Shown here: one piece after another, positions 44,706 to 52,564 of the stretch | Layout: each line of letters opens with the position of its first letter | Position numbering within the stretch: the first letter of the stretch is position 1 | Source: Myxococcales bacterium | Lineage (GTDB): Bacteria > Myxococcota > UBA727 > JABDBI01 | Length of the DNA stretch: 64,000 nt | NCBI GenBank assembly: GCA_023898405.1 | Contig: CP060221.1 | Location: forward strand, 1,875,501-1,939,500 | Reading direction: 5' to 3' | Translations under genes and position numbers: made by a program | The notes under the pieces: generated by a model | Database searches by the model: none | What the model was told of the DNA's origin: nothing | What the model saw: the letters and a program-made list of their open reading frames with translations, nothing else

Positions 44706-45305
44706 TTATAGTGATTGAGCGTTATTTGCCAAATAAGCAGCTACTCCGCCAGCATCTGGTTTCATGCTTTGCTTGCCTTTGGTCCATCCTGCAGGGCACA
44801 CCTCTCCATGTTTTTCAGTGTGCTGCAGTGCCTCGATAACGCGCAAAGTTTCGTCAACATTTCTGCCGATCGGTAAATCATTGAGAGTGGCGTGGCGTAC
44901 GATACCTTTCATGTCGATAATAAATGTTCCGCGCAGCGCTACAGAATCATTGACCAATACACCGTAATCGCGTGAAATTTCTTTAGTAATATCAGAAATC
45001 AAAGGAAAATCGATGGCTCCAATTCCTCCCTTTTCAAGCGGCGTATTGCGCCAAGCATAGTGTGAAAATTTAGAATCAACTGAGATACCAAGAATCTGAG
45101 TGTTAAGTGCTTCAAAGGCTTGAGTGCGCTTAGAAAACGCGATGATTTCCGAAGGACAAACAAATGTAAAATCGAGAGGATAAAAGAAAAGTGCAACGTA
45201 TTTTTTATCGCGAAAACTTGAGAGAGTGATCTCTTTAAAGTCTCCGCTCTGAAGTACAGCTTCAGCACTAAAATCTGGGGCAGGCTTTTGAATCAGGGTG
45301 TACAT
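44706..45305 (-). CDS. Typical 2-Cys peroxiredoxin (AhpC/Prx)
   Basis: It reduces hydrogen peroxide and organic peroxides. The peroxidatic Cys is in FYPLDFTFVCPSEI near residue 50, the resolving Cys in HGEVCPAGW near residue 170, and the C-terminal tail KPDAGGVAAYL is typical of the robust 2-Cys type. It is a single gene with its own terminator; no ahpF or oxyR adjacent. Confidence 0.96.
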   Translation of the reverse strand: MYTLIQKPAPDFSAEAVLQSGDFKEITLSSFRDKKYVALFFYPLDFTFVCPSEIIAFSKRTQAFEALNTQILGISVDSKFSHYAWRNTPLEKGGIGAIDFPLISDITKEISRDYGVLVNDSVALRGTFIIDMKGIVRHATLNDLPIGRNVDETLRVIEALQHTEKHGEVCPAGWTKGKQSMKPDAGGVAAYLANNAQSL

Positions 45306-45690
45306 ACTAGCTCCTGTGGTATTGGGAATAAATTACTTCTAACTCAGTGTCGGCACTTAGGCTAGACAGTTTAGAGGCTTATGGATAAATCTTTTTATGA
45401 ATATTTCTTTAAAAGCCAACATTGCTGCGCGCCTTTTTAATCAAACTTTAAAAAATTAAATGATTAAATAATTAAATCTTTTCAGGAGCTTAAGCGGTAT
45501 TTATCAAAAAACCTTCACGATAATTTAAAGCATTTTGATATTAATCATTTTAAAATCTATTTAATCTTCACTATTTTTATGGGGTATTAACGTTATAAAT
45601 TTATGGGATAACTTGCTGCAATTAATTCAGTGATGATATTTTAGCCCTTATATAGAGTGATTCGTTTTTGTCATTCCAGGGCTTATTTAA
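45306..45690. other. Intergenic, about 385 bases, nothing recognised
   Basis: A very AT-rich divergent spacer between the peroxiredoxin and GNAT genes. It presumably holds both promoters, but no clear box pair or operator was seen. Confidence 0.35.
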
Positions 45691-46248
45691 ATGGCGCTAA
45701 AAGAAAAGATTGCTATAAAAAGTCAAAGTAGAATTGAGGTTAAACTGCGCCCACTAAAGCCAGAAGATCACGAACGTGTTAGCTTCTGGCTGATGCAGCC
45801 TTTCATTATTGAAAGAAGTTTTGTTGTTCCTGCTCCTCGTTGTATACCTAAAGATTTTTTCACAAAAAAATATGCATATCGCTGTATGGATTTATTGTTA
45901 GATGATTTAACCCATCGTAGTTTTGCTATTATTTACAACAAAAAACACGTAGGAAATGTCGGATTTAAGAATGTTGATTTAGAACAGAAAAAAGCAGAAT
46001 GTTTCATTGAAATCGGAGATAAAAGATCTCGACAAAAGGGGGTAGCTCAAAAGGCTATGGAACTTTTATTAGCCTTTGGAGTACGAGTATTAAAATTAAA
46101 AATGGTGGAACTTGAGGTTTTAGAATTTAATGTTGCAGCTATAAAGATCTATAAAAAGTTAGGTTTTCAAAGCCTTAACTCTTGTCTTTGGCACTACGAT
46201 GAGTTTGGTATTTACTGGAAAGTTTTAAGAATGAGATTAAAACTGTAA
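45691..46248 (+). CDS. GNAT-family N-acetyltransferase
   Basis: Single GNAT domain of 185 residues: LRPLKPEDHERVSFW at the N-terminus, FAIIYNKKHVGNVGFKN, the acetyl-CoA pyrophosphate loop region GDKRSRQKGVAQKAMELLL and the C-terminal VLEFNVAAIKIYKKLGFQ. It is of the RimJ/RimL-like small-molecule or protein acetyltransferase type; the acceptor is unknown. Confidence 0.88.
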   Translation: MALKEKIAIKSQSRIEVKLRPLKPEDHERVSFWLMQPFIIERSFVVPAPRCIPKDFFTKKYAYRCMDLLLDDLTHRSFAIIYNKKHVGNVGFKNVDLEQKKAECFIEIGDKRSRQKGVAQKAMELLLAFGVRVLKLKMVELEVLEFNVAAIKIYKKLGFQSLNSCLWHYDEFGIYWKVLRMRLKL

Positions 46249-46401
46249 ACTTAATTCTTGGTTTATTTAGTTTTTAAAAATGAGCAAGTTGTCTGTTGAA
46301 ATATGTGACCTAAAGTATTACAACAAATAAGCTATGTGGATTTTTTTACTAGGCATAATGAAAAAACTGGCTTTTAAATTTCTTTTACCGGGAGCAATCT
46401 A

Positions 46402-46788
46402 ATGAACTTTATTTTAAAATTTCTGCTTTTATCGTTATTTTTTATTATCAATTCCTGCGGAATTTCGCCACTGTCTAAATATTCTGATTCTGATTTAGCT
46501 TTAGCTATTAAGTCTTGTGAAGAAAAATGGGCTAAAAAGCCTGATCCTGATGTTGGAAATATCAAAACAGTAAAGAGATATTTTGATGAAGGTTTTACAG
46601 AATATAGCAAAGTACTTCCTCAACGTATGAAAAAAATGACTCGTGAAGAGCTGTTGAAATCATATCCTGCTATAAAAAAATATATCAACATAAATGATAT
46701 AAAAATACGAAACTGTTTTGTGCGTATCACTCTGAGTGAAAGAGATCAGATTGTTAATGATTTTCTTGATAAATTAGTCACTATTTAA
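46402..46788 (+). CDS. Small lipoprotein of unknown function
   Basis: I do not recognise this. The lipobox is IINSC (Cys about 19), followed by about 110 helical charged residues with two further Cys (IKSCEEKW, IRNCFVRI). GGGAG stands 8 bases before the ATG. It stands alone, facing the end of the minus-strand envelope block. Confidence 0.65.
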   Translation: MNFILKFLLLSLFFIINSCGISPLSKYSDSDLALAIKSCEEKWAKKPDPDVGNIKTVKRYFDEGFTEYSKVLPQRMKKMTREELLKSYPAIKKYININDIKIRNCFVRITLSERDQIVNDFLDKLVTI

Positions 46789-46860
46789 AACTCGATTTTG
46801 GTCAAAATTTGATACAAAGCACTCGTTTCATAGAAGCTATAATTTTTTGACGCAAAATCT

Positions 46861-47436
46861 TTAGGGCAAGTCAGAATAACCAATTATGGCTCGATCGAGT
46901 TTGTCTTGAGGTGTGACGGAAATTATTTCTACGCGGTAGTTGCCGGAGCCATCATCGAGCATCAAAGGCAGCGCAATGGACTCTATATGATGATCTTTGG
47001 TAGAAATAATAATTCCACTTCGATCGGGAGAAAAATTAAATCGGCCTCGATCGTCCCAATCTAAAAAACATGCCATGCCGGCCGCTGGATCCGGAGTTCC
47101 GCCCCTTGGCACATAAAGCCCTTGGCGTTTTAAGAAGTGCATAAGGTTGGCGGCGCTACGAAAAAAATAAGCCATCTTTGGTGTATTGGCGCCTCCTCCA
47201 ATTTTTTTATAACCACTTTCATCTTTGCCGTAATCGCGCTCAAGAGCTTCCTTGAGCCAAGGTGCCCCAGCGACCATCACAAGGTCAATTGCGCATAAAG
47301 GCGCATGCACCGGATCAAAATCATTGGCAATTCCTGCTCCAATAAGCGCTTTGGCTGCATCGACGATTTGTTGACGACGATCTATCCGCGCATCACTTAC
47401 GCCATTCGAATTAGTATTCTTTTCCACAAGCAACAC
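46861..47436 (-). CDS. Possible NlpC/P60- or DUF1287-like cysteine amidase
   Basis: A 191-residue protein, recognised only by pattern. IVDAAKALIGAG is followed by APLCAIDLVMVAGAPWL, which resembles the catalytic-Cys helix of papain-like amidases (CxDLV). Later FLDWDDRGRFNF and STKDHHIESIALPL supply a His at about the expected distance. No signal peptide is visible in this frame and the start (GTG) is uncertain. It is the last gene of the cdsA/uppS run, which fits a cell-wall role. The family assignment is inference. Confidence 0.5.
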   Translation of the reverse strand: MLLVEKNTNSNGVSDARIDRRQQIVDAAKALIGAGIANDFDPVHAPLCAIDLVMVAGAPWLKEALERDYGKDESGYKKIGGGANTPKMAYFFRSAANLMHFLKRQGLYVPRGGTPDPAAGMACFLDWDDRGRFNFSPDRSGIIISTKDHHIESIALPLMLDDGSGNYRVEIISVTPQDKLDRAIIGYSDLP

Positions 47437-47460
47437 ACCTTAGAAAAATTTTTTCGAGTT

Positions 47461-48309
47461 CTAACATAGTGGTCGAATAATAAAAGCATACAGAGCAGTC
47501 CAGGGAAGCACGAGAATGAGTGCATCGATGCGATCAAGGAGACCGCCATGTCCTGGTAAAATATTTGAAGAGTCTTTTGCCTGATAGATTCGTTTAAATT
47601 TGCTTTCAATCAAATCCCCCAAAGGGGCAAAAATAATTGCTGGAATGCCAACCCACAAAAGATCTGCATTATCAAGTTGCGCAAAAATGGGTGTATTGTA
47701 GAGGCTGGTTAATTTTTTGATGAGAAAAATAAGCAGCAATGAACCAATGGCACCAAAGAAAAAACCTTCCCAGGTTTTTTTAGCGCTTACACTTTTAAAT
47801 AGTGGACGTTTGCCAAAGATTCGTCCTCCAAAGTAAGCGCACGTATCATTGCCCCACGTGGCGATACAGGTCAGCAAAATAAATGCCAATCCTTCACTTT
47901 TATTGAGAGAAACTGAATCATTTTGCAGCCAAAATAAGCAGTTGAGACCGAGAACAACATAGGAACTAAAGTAAAAAATTGTAGACATTTTTTCAAATAT
48001 AGATTTTTCAATTTCCGCTACAAATAAAAAAAGTCCATTGATGCATAGAAATCCTAAGAAAGCAGCAGCAGTATTTTGATGAATGCTTGCTTCGCATAAT
48101 GAGGGAAGCGATAAAGAAAACCAGGCCATAAAAGCAGTGAAGAGACCTATTTTTGAATTCGGAAGTACCATGGTGGAAATTTCGAAGACACAGATGAGGC
48201 TTGCAAGCAAAAGCAAAAATTTTAAAAAAATTCCCCCTGCTAAAAAAACTGCAACAACCAAGGGCAGTAAAATCACAGCAGTGATAATTCTAACCAATAA
48301 ATTTTTCAT
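47461..48309 (-). CDS. cdsA: Phosphatidate cytidylyltransferase
   Basis: CdsA makes CDP-diacylglycerol from CTP and phosphatidic acid in the inner membrane. There are about eight helices. The C-terminal signature is complete: SAKKTWEGFFFGAIGS, GDLIESKFKRIYQAKDSS and LPGHGGLLDRIDALI. AAGGA precedes the ATG. It follows uppS by 17 bases, the classic uppS-cdsA order, but dxr and frr are not present. Confidence 0.95.
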   Translation of the reverse strand: MKNLLVRIITAVILLPLVVAVFLAGGIFLKFLLLLASLICVFEISTMVLPNSKIGLFTAFMAWFSLSLPSLCEASIHQNTAAAFLGFLCINGLFLFVAEIEKSIFEKMSTIFYFSSYVVLGLNCLFWLQNDSVSLNKSEGLAFILLTCIATWGNDTCAYFGGRIFGKRPLFKSVSAKKTWEGFFFGAIGSLLLIFLIKKLTSLYNTPIFAQLDNADLLWVGIPAIIFAPLGDLIESKFKRIYQAKDSSNILPGHGGLLDRIDALILVLPWTALYAFIIRPLC

Positions 48310-48326
48310 GAGTGTTCCTTCAAAGA

Positions 48327-49058
48327 TTATTCACCAACTTTACCAAAACGACGATTTCTTTGGGCAAAATCAATCAGTGCTTGATCAAGATCTGAACGTT
48401 GAAAATCAGGCCATAGAGTTTTGGTGAAATAGAGTTCTGTATAGCTTGATTGCATGAGCAAAAAATTGGAAAGCCTTAGTTCACCTGAAGTACGAATAAA
48501 AAGATCAGGGTCGGGTATATCACTAGTGTAAAGATGTTGTGCCAATGTTGCTTGATTGATGTCTGCAATTTCAAGTTTGCCTTCAATAATTTTCTGAGCA
48601 ATTTTTTGGCAGGCTATACTTGCTTCTTCCCACGCTCCATAAGAAAGAGCCAGAGTTATTATGAGCTTTGAGCAATTTTTTGTTTCTTCTACAACTTTAT
48701 CGAGTGCTTTTTTTACATAGCTGGGTAAGCGATCAAGATTACCGATAGCGCTAATTCGGATGTCATTTTTGATAAGGTCTGCTGTATCCTGCTTTAAATA
48801 ATTTTCTAAGATGTGCATGACAGCATCAACTTCTTTGGCAGGGCGCTGCCAATTTTCTGTAGAAAAAGCATAAAGTGTAATGAACTGGATACCGAGCTCG
48901 CGTGCGTAAAGAATAATATCTTCGGCAACTTTGGAGCCTTGCTGATGCCCAACCTCACGAGCAAGACCACGCTTTTCAGCCCAGCGCCCATTTCCGTCCA
49001 TGATAATTGCAATAGAACGGGGAATTAATAATCCTCGATGTGATTTAGACAACGTCAC
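48327..49058 (-). CDS. uppS: Undecaprenyl diphosphate synthase (cis-prenyltransferase)
   Basis: UppS extends farnesyl diphosphate with isopentenyl diphosphate to make the C55 carrier for wall and polysaccharide synthesis. Motifs: IAIIMDGNGRWAEKRGL with the catalytic Asp, GHQQGSKV, LYAFSTENWQRP and PDLFIRTSGELRLSNFLLMQSSYTE shown here in part. A GTG at 49058 has AAGGA 9 bases upstream; the ATG at 49091 lies deeper in the upstream gene. The chosen start overlaps that gene by 14 bases. Confidence 0.95.
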   Translation of the reverse strand: MTLSKSHRGLLIPRSIAIIMDGNGRWAEKRGLAREVGHQQGSKVAEDIILYARELGIQFITLYAFSTENWQRPAKEVDAVMHILENYLKQDTADLIKNDIRISAIGNLDRLPSYVKKALDKVVEETKNCSKLIITLALSYGAWEEASIACQKIAQKIIEGKLEIADINQATLAQHLYTSDIPDPDLFIRTSGELRLSNFLLMQSSYTELYFTKTLWPDFQRSDLDQALIDFAQRNRRFGKVGE

Positions 49059-49773
49059 CGACTTTTCCTTCGTCTTTATATAATTTTTCAACTTCCAATG
49101 GCGAGTCCGTTACAGATTGGCCAAAAGACTCATTCATTTTTAAAAAGAACGCGTTAATTTTTGCAAGTAAATATTTAATATCAATGCCCGATAAACAAAG
49201 GGAGAAAATTTCTTTGCCAACATATATTCGAAGCTCAGGTTGATTATCATGTTTTGTGATACTTAACAGCTCCATTTTTCCATAAAATTGTTGCCATTTT
49301 AAAAACAGGCTTGAATGTTCAGTAAAAAAAGACAAAGGCAGATAAATTTCCATTCTTAAAAAAACACTCATTTTTTCAATAAGTTGCCTTTGGTGACGTA
49401 CAGTGTTTTGAGGCACACAGGGAGTATCAGTGATGTTTTCAGCAATTTTTTGAGCTATGGAAAACATTGATTGCGTTTCTATGGCAATATTTTTATGCCA
49501 TTGCTCGAGTGTGTCGAGGCTAGAGTTAAGCAAATCAGCAAGAGAACGGCTTTTTCCTTTTTCACGCCCTTTAAAAATATCTGACTGATTTATTTTTTTG
49601 TAGGCTAAAAAAATAGACCGAATTTTTTTTAAATAGTCATCAAAGTGAGCACAAGAATTTTTTTGTTGCTCATATTCATTTGCTTTGATGAGCGTATATG
49701 TCTTAAGCAATTTATAGTGGTCGAGAATCAAATATTTTTTGGGTAGAGATTTTTTTTTTATGAATAGCGTCAT
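49045..49773 (-). CDS. Protein of unknown function next to the SctL-like gene
   Basis: I do not recognise this 242-residue protein. It is helical and rich in Lys, Leu and Phe, with no signal or membrane segment (LTLIKANEYEQQKN-like start, LLNSSLDTLEQWHKNIAIE, then IYLPLSFFTEHSSLFLKWQQFYGKM). It starts 10 bases after the SctL-like gene and overlaps uppS by 14 bases, so it is cotranscribed with both. A role as partner of the SctL-like protein is suggested only by position. Confidence 0.65.
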   Translation of the reverse strand: MTLFIKKKSLPKKYLILDHYKLLKTYTLIKANEYEQQKNSCAHFDDYLKKIRSIFLAYKKINQSDIFKGREKGKSRSLADLLNSSLDTLEQWHKNIAIETQSMFSIAQKIAENITDTPCVPQNTVRHQRQLIEKMSVFLRMEIYLPLSFFTEHSSLFLKWQQFYGKMELLSITKHDNQPELRIYVGKEIFSLCLSGIDIKYLLAKINAFFLKMNESFGQSVTDSPLEVEKLYKDEGKVGDVV

Positions 49774-49783
49774 TAATTTTTTC

Positions 49784-50290
49784 CTAATTTAATATCACGT
49801 GCGTAGCTCTTCTTATTTGGGTGCTTATGCGAGCATCAATGATGCTTTTATTTGCCTTAATAATTAATGATCCTTGCTCCATATTTTTGTCTTCGCTAAT
49901 TAAAAATTTTCTAGCCATCGAGCTTTTGAAGTCATGAATATTACTGCTTATTATTTTTGCATCACGAGGGTGCGCGGATATTTCTACATCGGTATGTTCA
50001 GCAATATTTTTTAGAAGTTTTTTAAGAGTGTATAAAATAGCATGCGGATGAGACTCGTAGTGTTCAATCACCATTTTTTTGGCAAGCTTTGCTACACACT
50101 CGATTTTAAATTTATAACTCTGACCAAGGGCTGAAGATAATTTTTTGAATGTTTCTTCATGTTGCTCTAGGCTTTCTTCTTTGCCAAGAGCAATCAAGGA
50201 TCTAAGACGCCTTATGCGTTTTTGTTGCAATTTTTTTGGTAGATTTTGCAGATATTTTTGTTGATAAAAATTTACGTCCCTCATGCTCAT
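49784..50290 (-). CDS. FliH/SctL-like stator protein (type III secretion or flagellar)
   Basis: In the FliH/YscL family this protein links the export ATPase to the sorting platform. The 168-residue protein has a basic helical N-terminus (QKRIRRLRSLIALGKEESLE), helix FKIECVAKLAKKMVIEHYESHP and the typical C-terminal half: ILYTLKKLLKNIAEHTDVEISAHPRD, then GSLIIKANKSIIDARISTQIRR, equivalent to the rGgC-ie-GsiDA pattern. The SctN ATPase and other export genes are not in the window, so any such system must lie elsewhere. Confidence 0.6.
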   Translation of the reverse strand: MSMRDVNFYQQKYLQNLPKKLQQKRIRRLRSLIALGKEESLEQHEETFKKLSSALGQSYKFKIECVAKLAKKMVIEHYESHPHAILYTLKKLLKNIAEHTDVEISAHPRDAKIISSNIHDFKSSMARKFLISEDKNMEQGSLIIKANKSIIDARISTQIRRATHVILN

Positions 50291-50431
50291 GGTCCCTAAG
50301 AGTCTCTTAGCTATGTAACCATTGAAAAACTAGAAGCATTCAGATGATAAAGCTGAATTCTATCTTTGTTTAGCACTTTAATAAGGAGGGGAACAAAGTT
50401 AAGACGGAGGCTATCGTCTCTATCAGAGCCC

Positions 50432-50794
50432 CTATCTAAAGAGCGATACTATGTACTCTACGCTGGGACTTTTGCTGTGATGTCTCATGAAATAAGATGC
50501 GTAATCTTTAGCTTCATTGTCCATGCGCAGTTCTAAAAGCCAAGCGATAAGTAATTCGTATCCTTTATCGTGCTGAACTTCATAGGGTTTTTCGATAAGC
50601 TCTTTGAGCTGCAAAATAGCTGACTCTATCAACCCCATTTCGTGAAGCTGTTGAGCTTTTAAAAGTTTTTCTTGGGATATATTTGCTTTTTTAAAATAGC
50701 CAAGATGAGTGGCAATATTTTCGGAAGTAGAAGTACAGGCGCCTAAAAAAACAAACAGGCTGATTGCTAAAACATTGGTTAATGCGTTCTTCAT
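50432..50794 (-). CDS. Small TPR-like lipoprotein
   Basis: The lipobox is FLGAC (Cys about 19) at the start chosen (ATG 50794, GGAG 8 bases upstream). The mature part of about 100 residues is helical with TPR-like pairs (KLLKAQQLHEMGLIESAILQLKELI, YELLIAWLLELRMDNEAKDYASYF). It may be a periplasmic adaptor; the family was not identified. It lies between the NlpD-like gene and the SctL-like gene. Confidence 0.65.
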   Translation of the reverse strand: MKNALTNVLAISLFVFLGACTSTSENIATHLGYFKKANISQEKLLKAQQLHEMGLIESAILQLKELIEKPYEVQHDKGYELLIAWLLELRMDNEAKDYASYFMRHHSKSPSVEYIVSLFR

Positions 50795-50902
50795 TAAAAA
50801 CTCCAAGGTTGGCTCGGCAAACAACATTAGAGTAAAACGATTTGGTTTTTAATTAATTTTTTATCTTAGTTTTTATTGAATTTTAAAGAACTGAACAACA
50901 CT

Positions 50903-50942
50903 CTTAGAGGCTGTTTTAAATACTTTTAAAACAGTCTCTAAG
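50903..50942. repeat. 40-base near-perfect palindrome with IS5-like ends
   Basis: The sequence reads CTTAGAGGCTGTTTTAAA, TAC, TTTTAAAACAGTCTCTAAG. Its outer part TTAGAGGCTGT equals the end of the IS5 copies with their TTA flank. It lies directly after the nlpD-like stop and may also terminate transcription, although no long T-run follows. Confidence 0.5.
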
Positions 50943-51677
50943 CTATTTAAAGCTGAGAGGATTGATAAAACGTTTTGGATCCTGGGGGCGCTCTGATACA
51001 CGTATTTGAAAGTGTAAGCGAGGTGTTGCTACACCGCCAGAGACTCCTACGCTGCCAATTTTTTGTCGTTGTTTTATTTTTTGTCCTGATTTTACCAAAG
51101 CTTTATCAAGGTGAGCATATACGCTAATGAAAGGTTGTTCGTGCTCGATAATTACGAGTAAGCCATAACGAGTATTTTCATTGCCAACAAAAATTACTTT
51201 GCCTTCTAAGGCTGCGACTACTGGAGTGCCACGGGGAGCGCTAATGCCTAATCCGTCATAAGGTTTTTGTTTAGAGCTAGAAAATTGATGGACAATACTG
51301 CCACCAGGCACAGGAAACTGAAATATTTTTTGTTGTGTTTTTTTATGGCGACTGCCTTGTTGAGCCAGGCTCTTATCGTTTGCATGAACAGTATTTTGTA
51401 GGCTTTGTTTTTTGTTGTATTGAGTGATTTTTATGCCAATGGGATCGGGTGAAGGAATAAAAATTTCTTGACCAGTGCGTAAGTAATGTTCACTTTCTAA
51501 ACCATTGACCTCCATAATTTCTTGCGGATTGGCATTATATTTGTGAGCGATAAAGCTTAATGAATCACCTTTTTTTACGCGATGATAAACTCCTGCAAGT
51601 TCACTTTCATAGGGTCTGTTGTGTATCGATACGCAGCCACAATAAAAAATATACAGCACGACAAGAAAATATCTCAT
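50943..51677 (-). CDS. NlpD-like lipoprotein (LysM plus degenerate M23 domain)
   Basis: This is a divisome-type activator of amidases. The lipobox is FYCGC near residue 15. LysM lies at about residues 30-72 (YHRVKKGDSLSFIAHKYNANPQEI). The LytM domain runs from about 120 to the end. The zinc ligand motif is degenerate (YDGLGISAPRG in place of HxGxDI) while LHFQIRV keeps the fold, as in NlpD/EnvC, which activate AmiA/B/C and do not cut wall themselves. Its ATG overlaps the DUF368 stop by four bases (ATGA), so the two are coupled. Confidence 0.9.
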   Translation of the reverse strand: MRYFLVVLYIFYCGCVSIHNRPYESELAGVYHRVKKGDSLSFIAHKYNANPQEIMEVNGLESEHYLRTGQEIFIPSPDPIGIKITQYNKKQSLQNTVHANDKSLAQQGSRHKKTQQKIFQFPVPGGSIVHQFSSSKQKPYDGLGISAPRGTPVVAALEGKVIFVGNENTRYGLLVIIEHEQPFISVYAHLDKALVKSGQKIKQRQKIGSVGVSGGVATPRLHFQIRVSERPQDPKRFINPLSFK

Positions 51678-52564
51678 TTATTCATAATCCTGAGAGAAAC
51701 AAAGCTAATAAGGAGGCCAAAAAAAAGAGAAATAATCATAAAAACTTCACTGAGGCCAAAAAAGTGAGGCATAAAAATCTGTGTATTATCAGCGTTGGTA
51801 AAAGGCCACAAAGAGGGGAGGCTACCGAGCATGAGCCCAATAAGTAGTGCCAGGGTAGTGCTTCGGAAATGGTGAAGGCAATATTTGATTGCTCCAACAA
51901 AAAAGATGCTTCCGCTTAACGCTCCCAAAATAAATGGAAACACATTAAGCAGTGCGTTGATGTCAAAGAAAAAAATCTTATTTATTTGGGCAAATATGTA
52001 GTGATAGTTGCCAAGCATAAGCAGAATAAAACTTCCAGAAATACCAGGTAGAAGCATTGCGATAAGGGCCAGGGCTCCAGAAAAAAATAGAAACAAGGGA
52101 CCGTCAGATGAAAATTCTGTCCTGATACCGCTCAAAAAGTAAGTGAGAATCGCAACGCCTATGATGAGTGCCCAATCAGACATGCGAGGGTTTTGATCGT
52201 AATTTTTGAAAATATGAGGAATTGAGGCAGCCATCAAACCCAAAAAAAGCGCATTCATGTGATGAGTGTAATGCTGCATAAGGTAGGGCATGAAAAATGA
52301 AAAAATAAAAATTCCACACACTGAGCCTAATAAAATCATTGCGCTAAATAGGCTGTCAGTTTCATTTATGATGTCTTTCCACGCTCTTTTTTTTATAAGA
52401 GGAAATAAAATTTGTGGATTAAGCTTAGCCAACGCATCGATAAGTCGCTCGTAGATTCCCAAGATAAATGCTACGGAACCTCCACTCAGACCAGGCATAG
52501 TGCCCGCTGCGCCAAGCAAAATTCCAAATATAAAATGTTTTAGATCAAATTTTTTTAATATCAT
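51674..52564 (-). CDS. DUF368 membrane protein, candidate undecaprenyl-phosphate translocase (PopT-like)
   Basis: The protein has about eight helices and two internal repeats. Family marks are GILLGAAGTMPGLSGGSVAFILGIYERLI near the start, and AMLLPGISGSFILLMLGNY in the second half; only parts are quoted. DUF368 proteins were shown in other bacteria to recycle C55-phosphate across the membrane, which fits the nearby uppS and cdsA. It abuts gshA without a gap. Confidence 0.9.
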   Translation of the reverse strand: MILKKFDLKHFIFGILLGAAGTMPGLSGGSVAFILGIYERLIDALAKLNPQILFPLIKKRAWKDIINETDSLFSAMILLGSVCGIFIFSFFMPYLMQHYTHHMNALFLGLMAASIPHIFKNYDQNPRMSDWALIIGVAILTYFLSGIRTEFSSDGPLFLFFSGALALIAMLLPGISGSFILLMLGNYHYIFAQINKIFFFDINALLNVFPFILGALSGSIFFVGAIKYCLHHFRSTTLALLIGLMLGSLPSLWPFTNADNTQIFMPHFFGLSEVFMIISLFFGLLISFVSLRIMNK

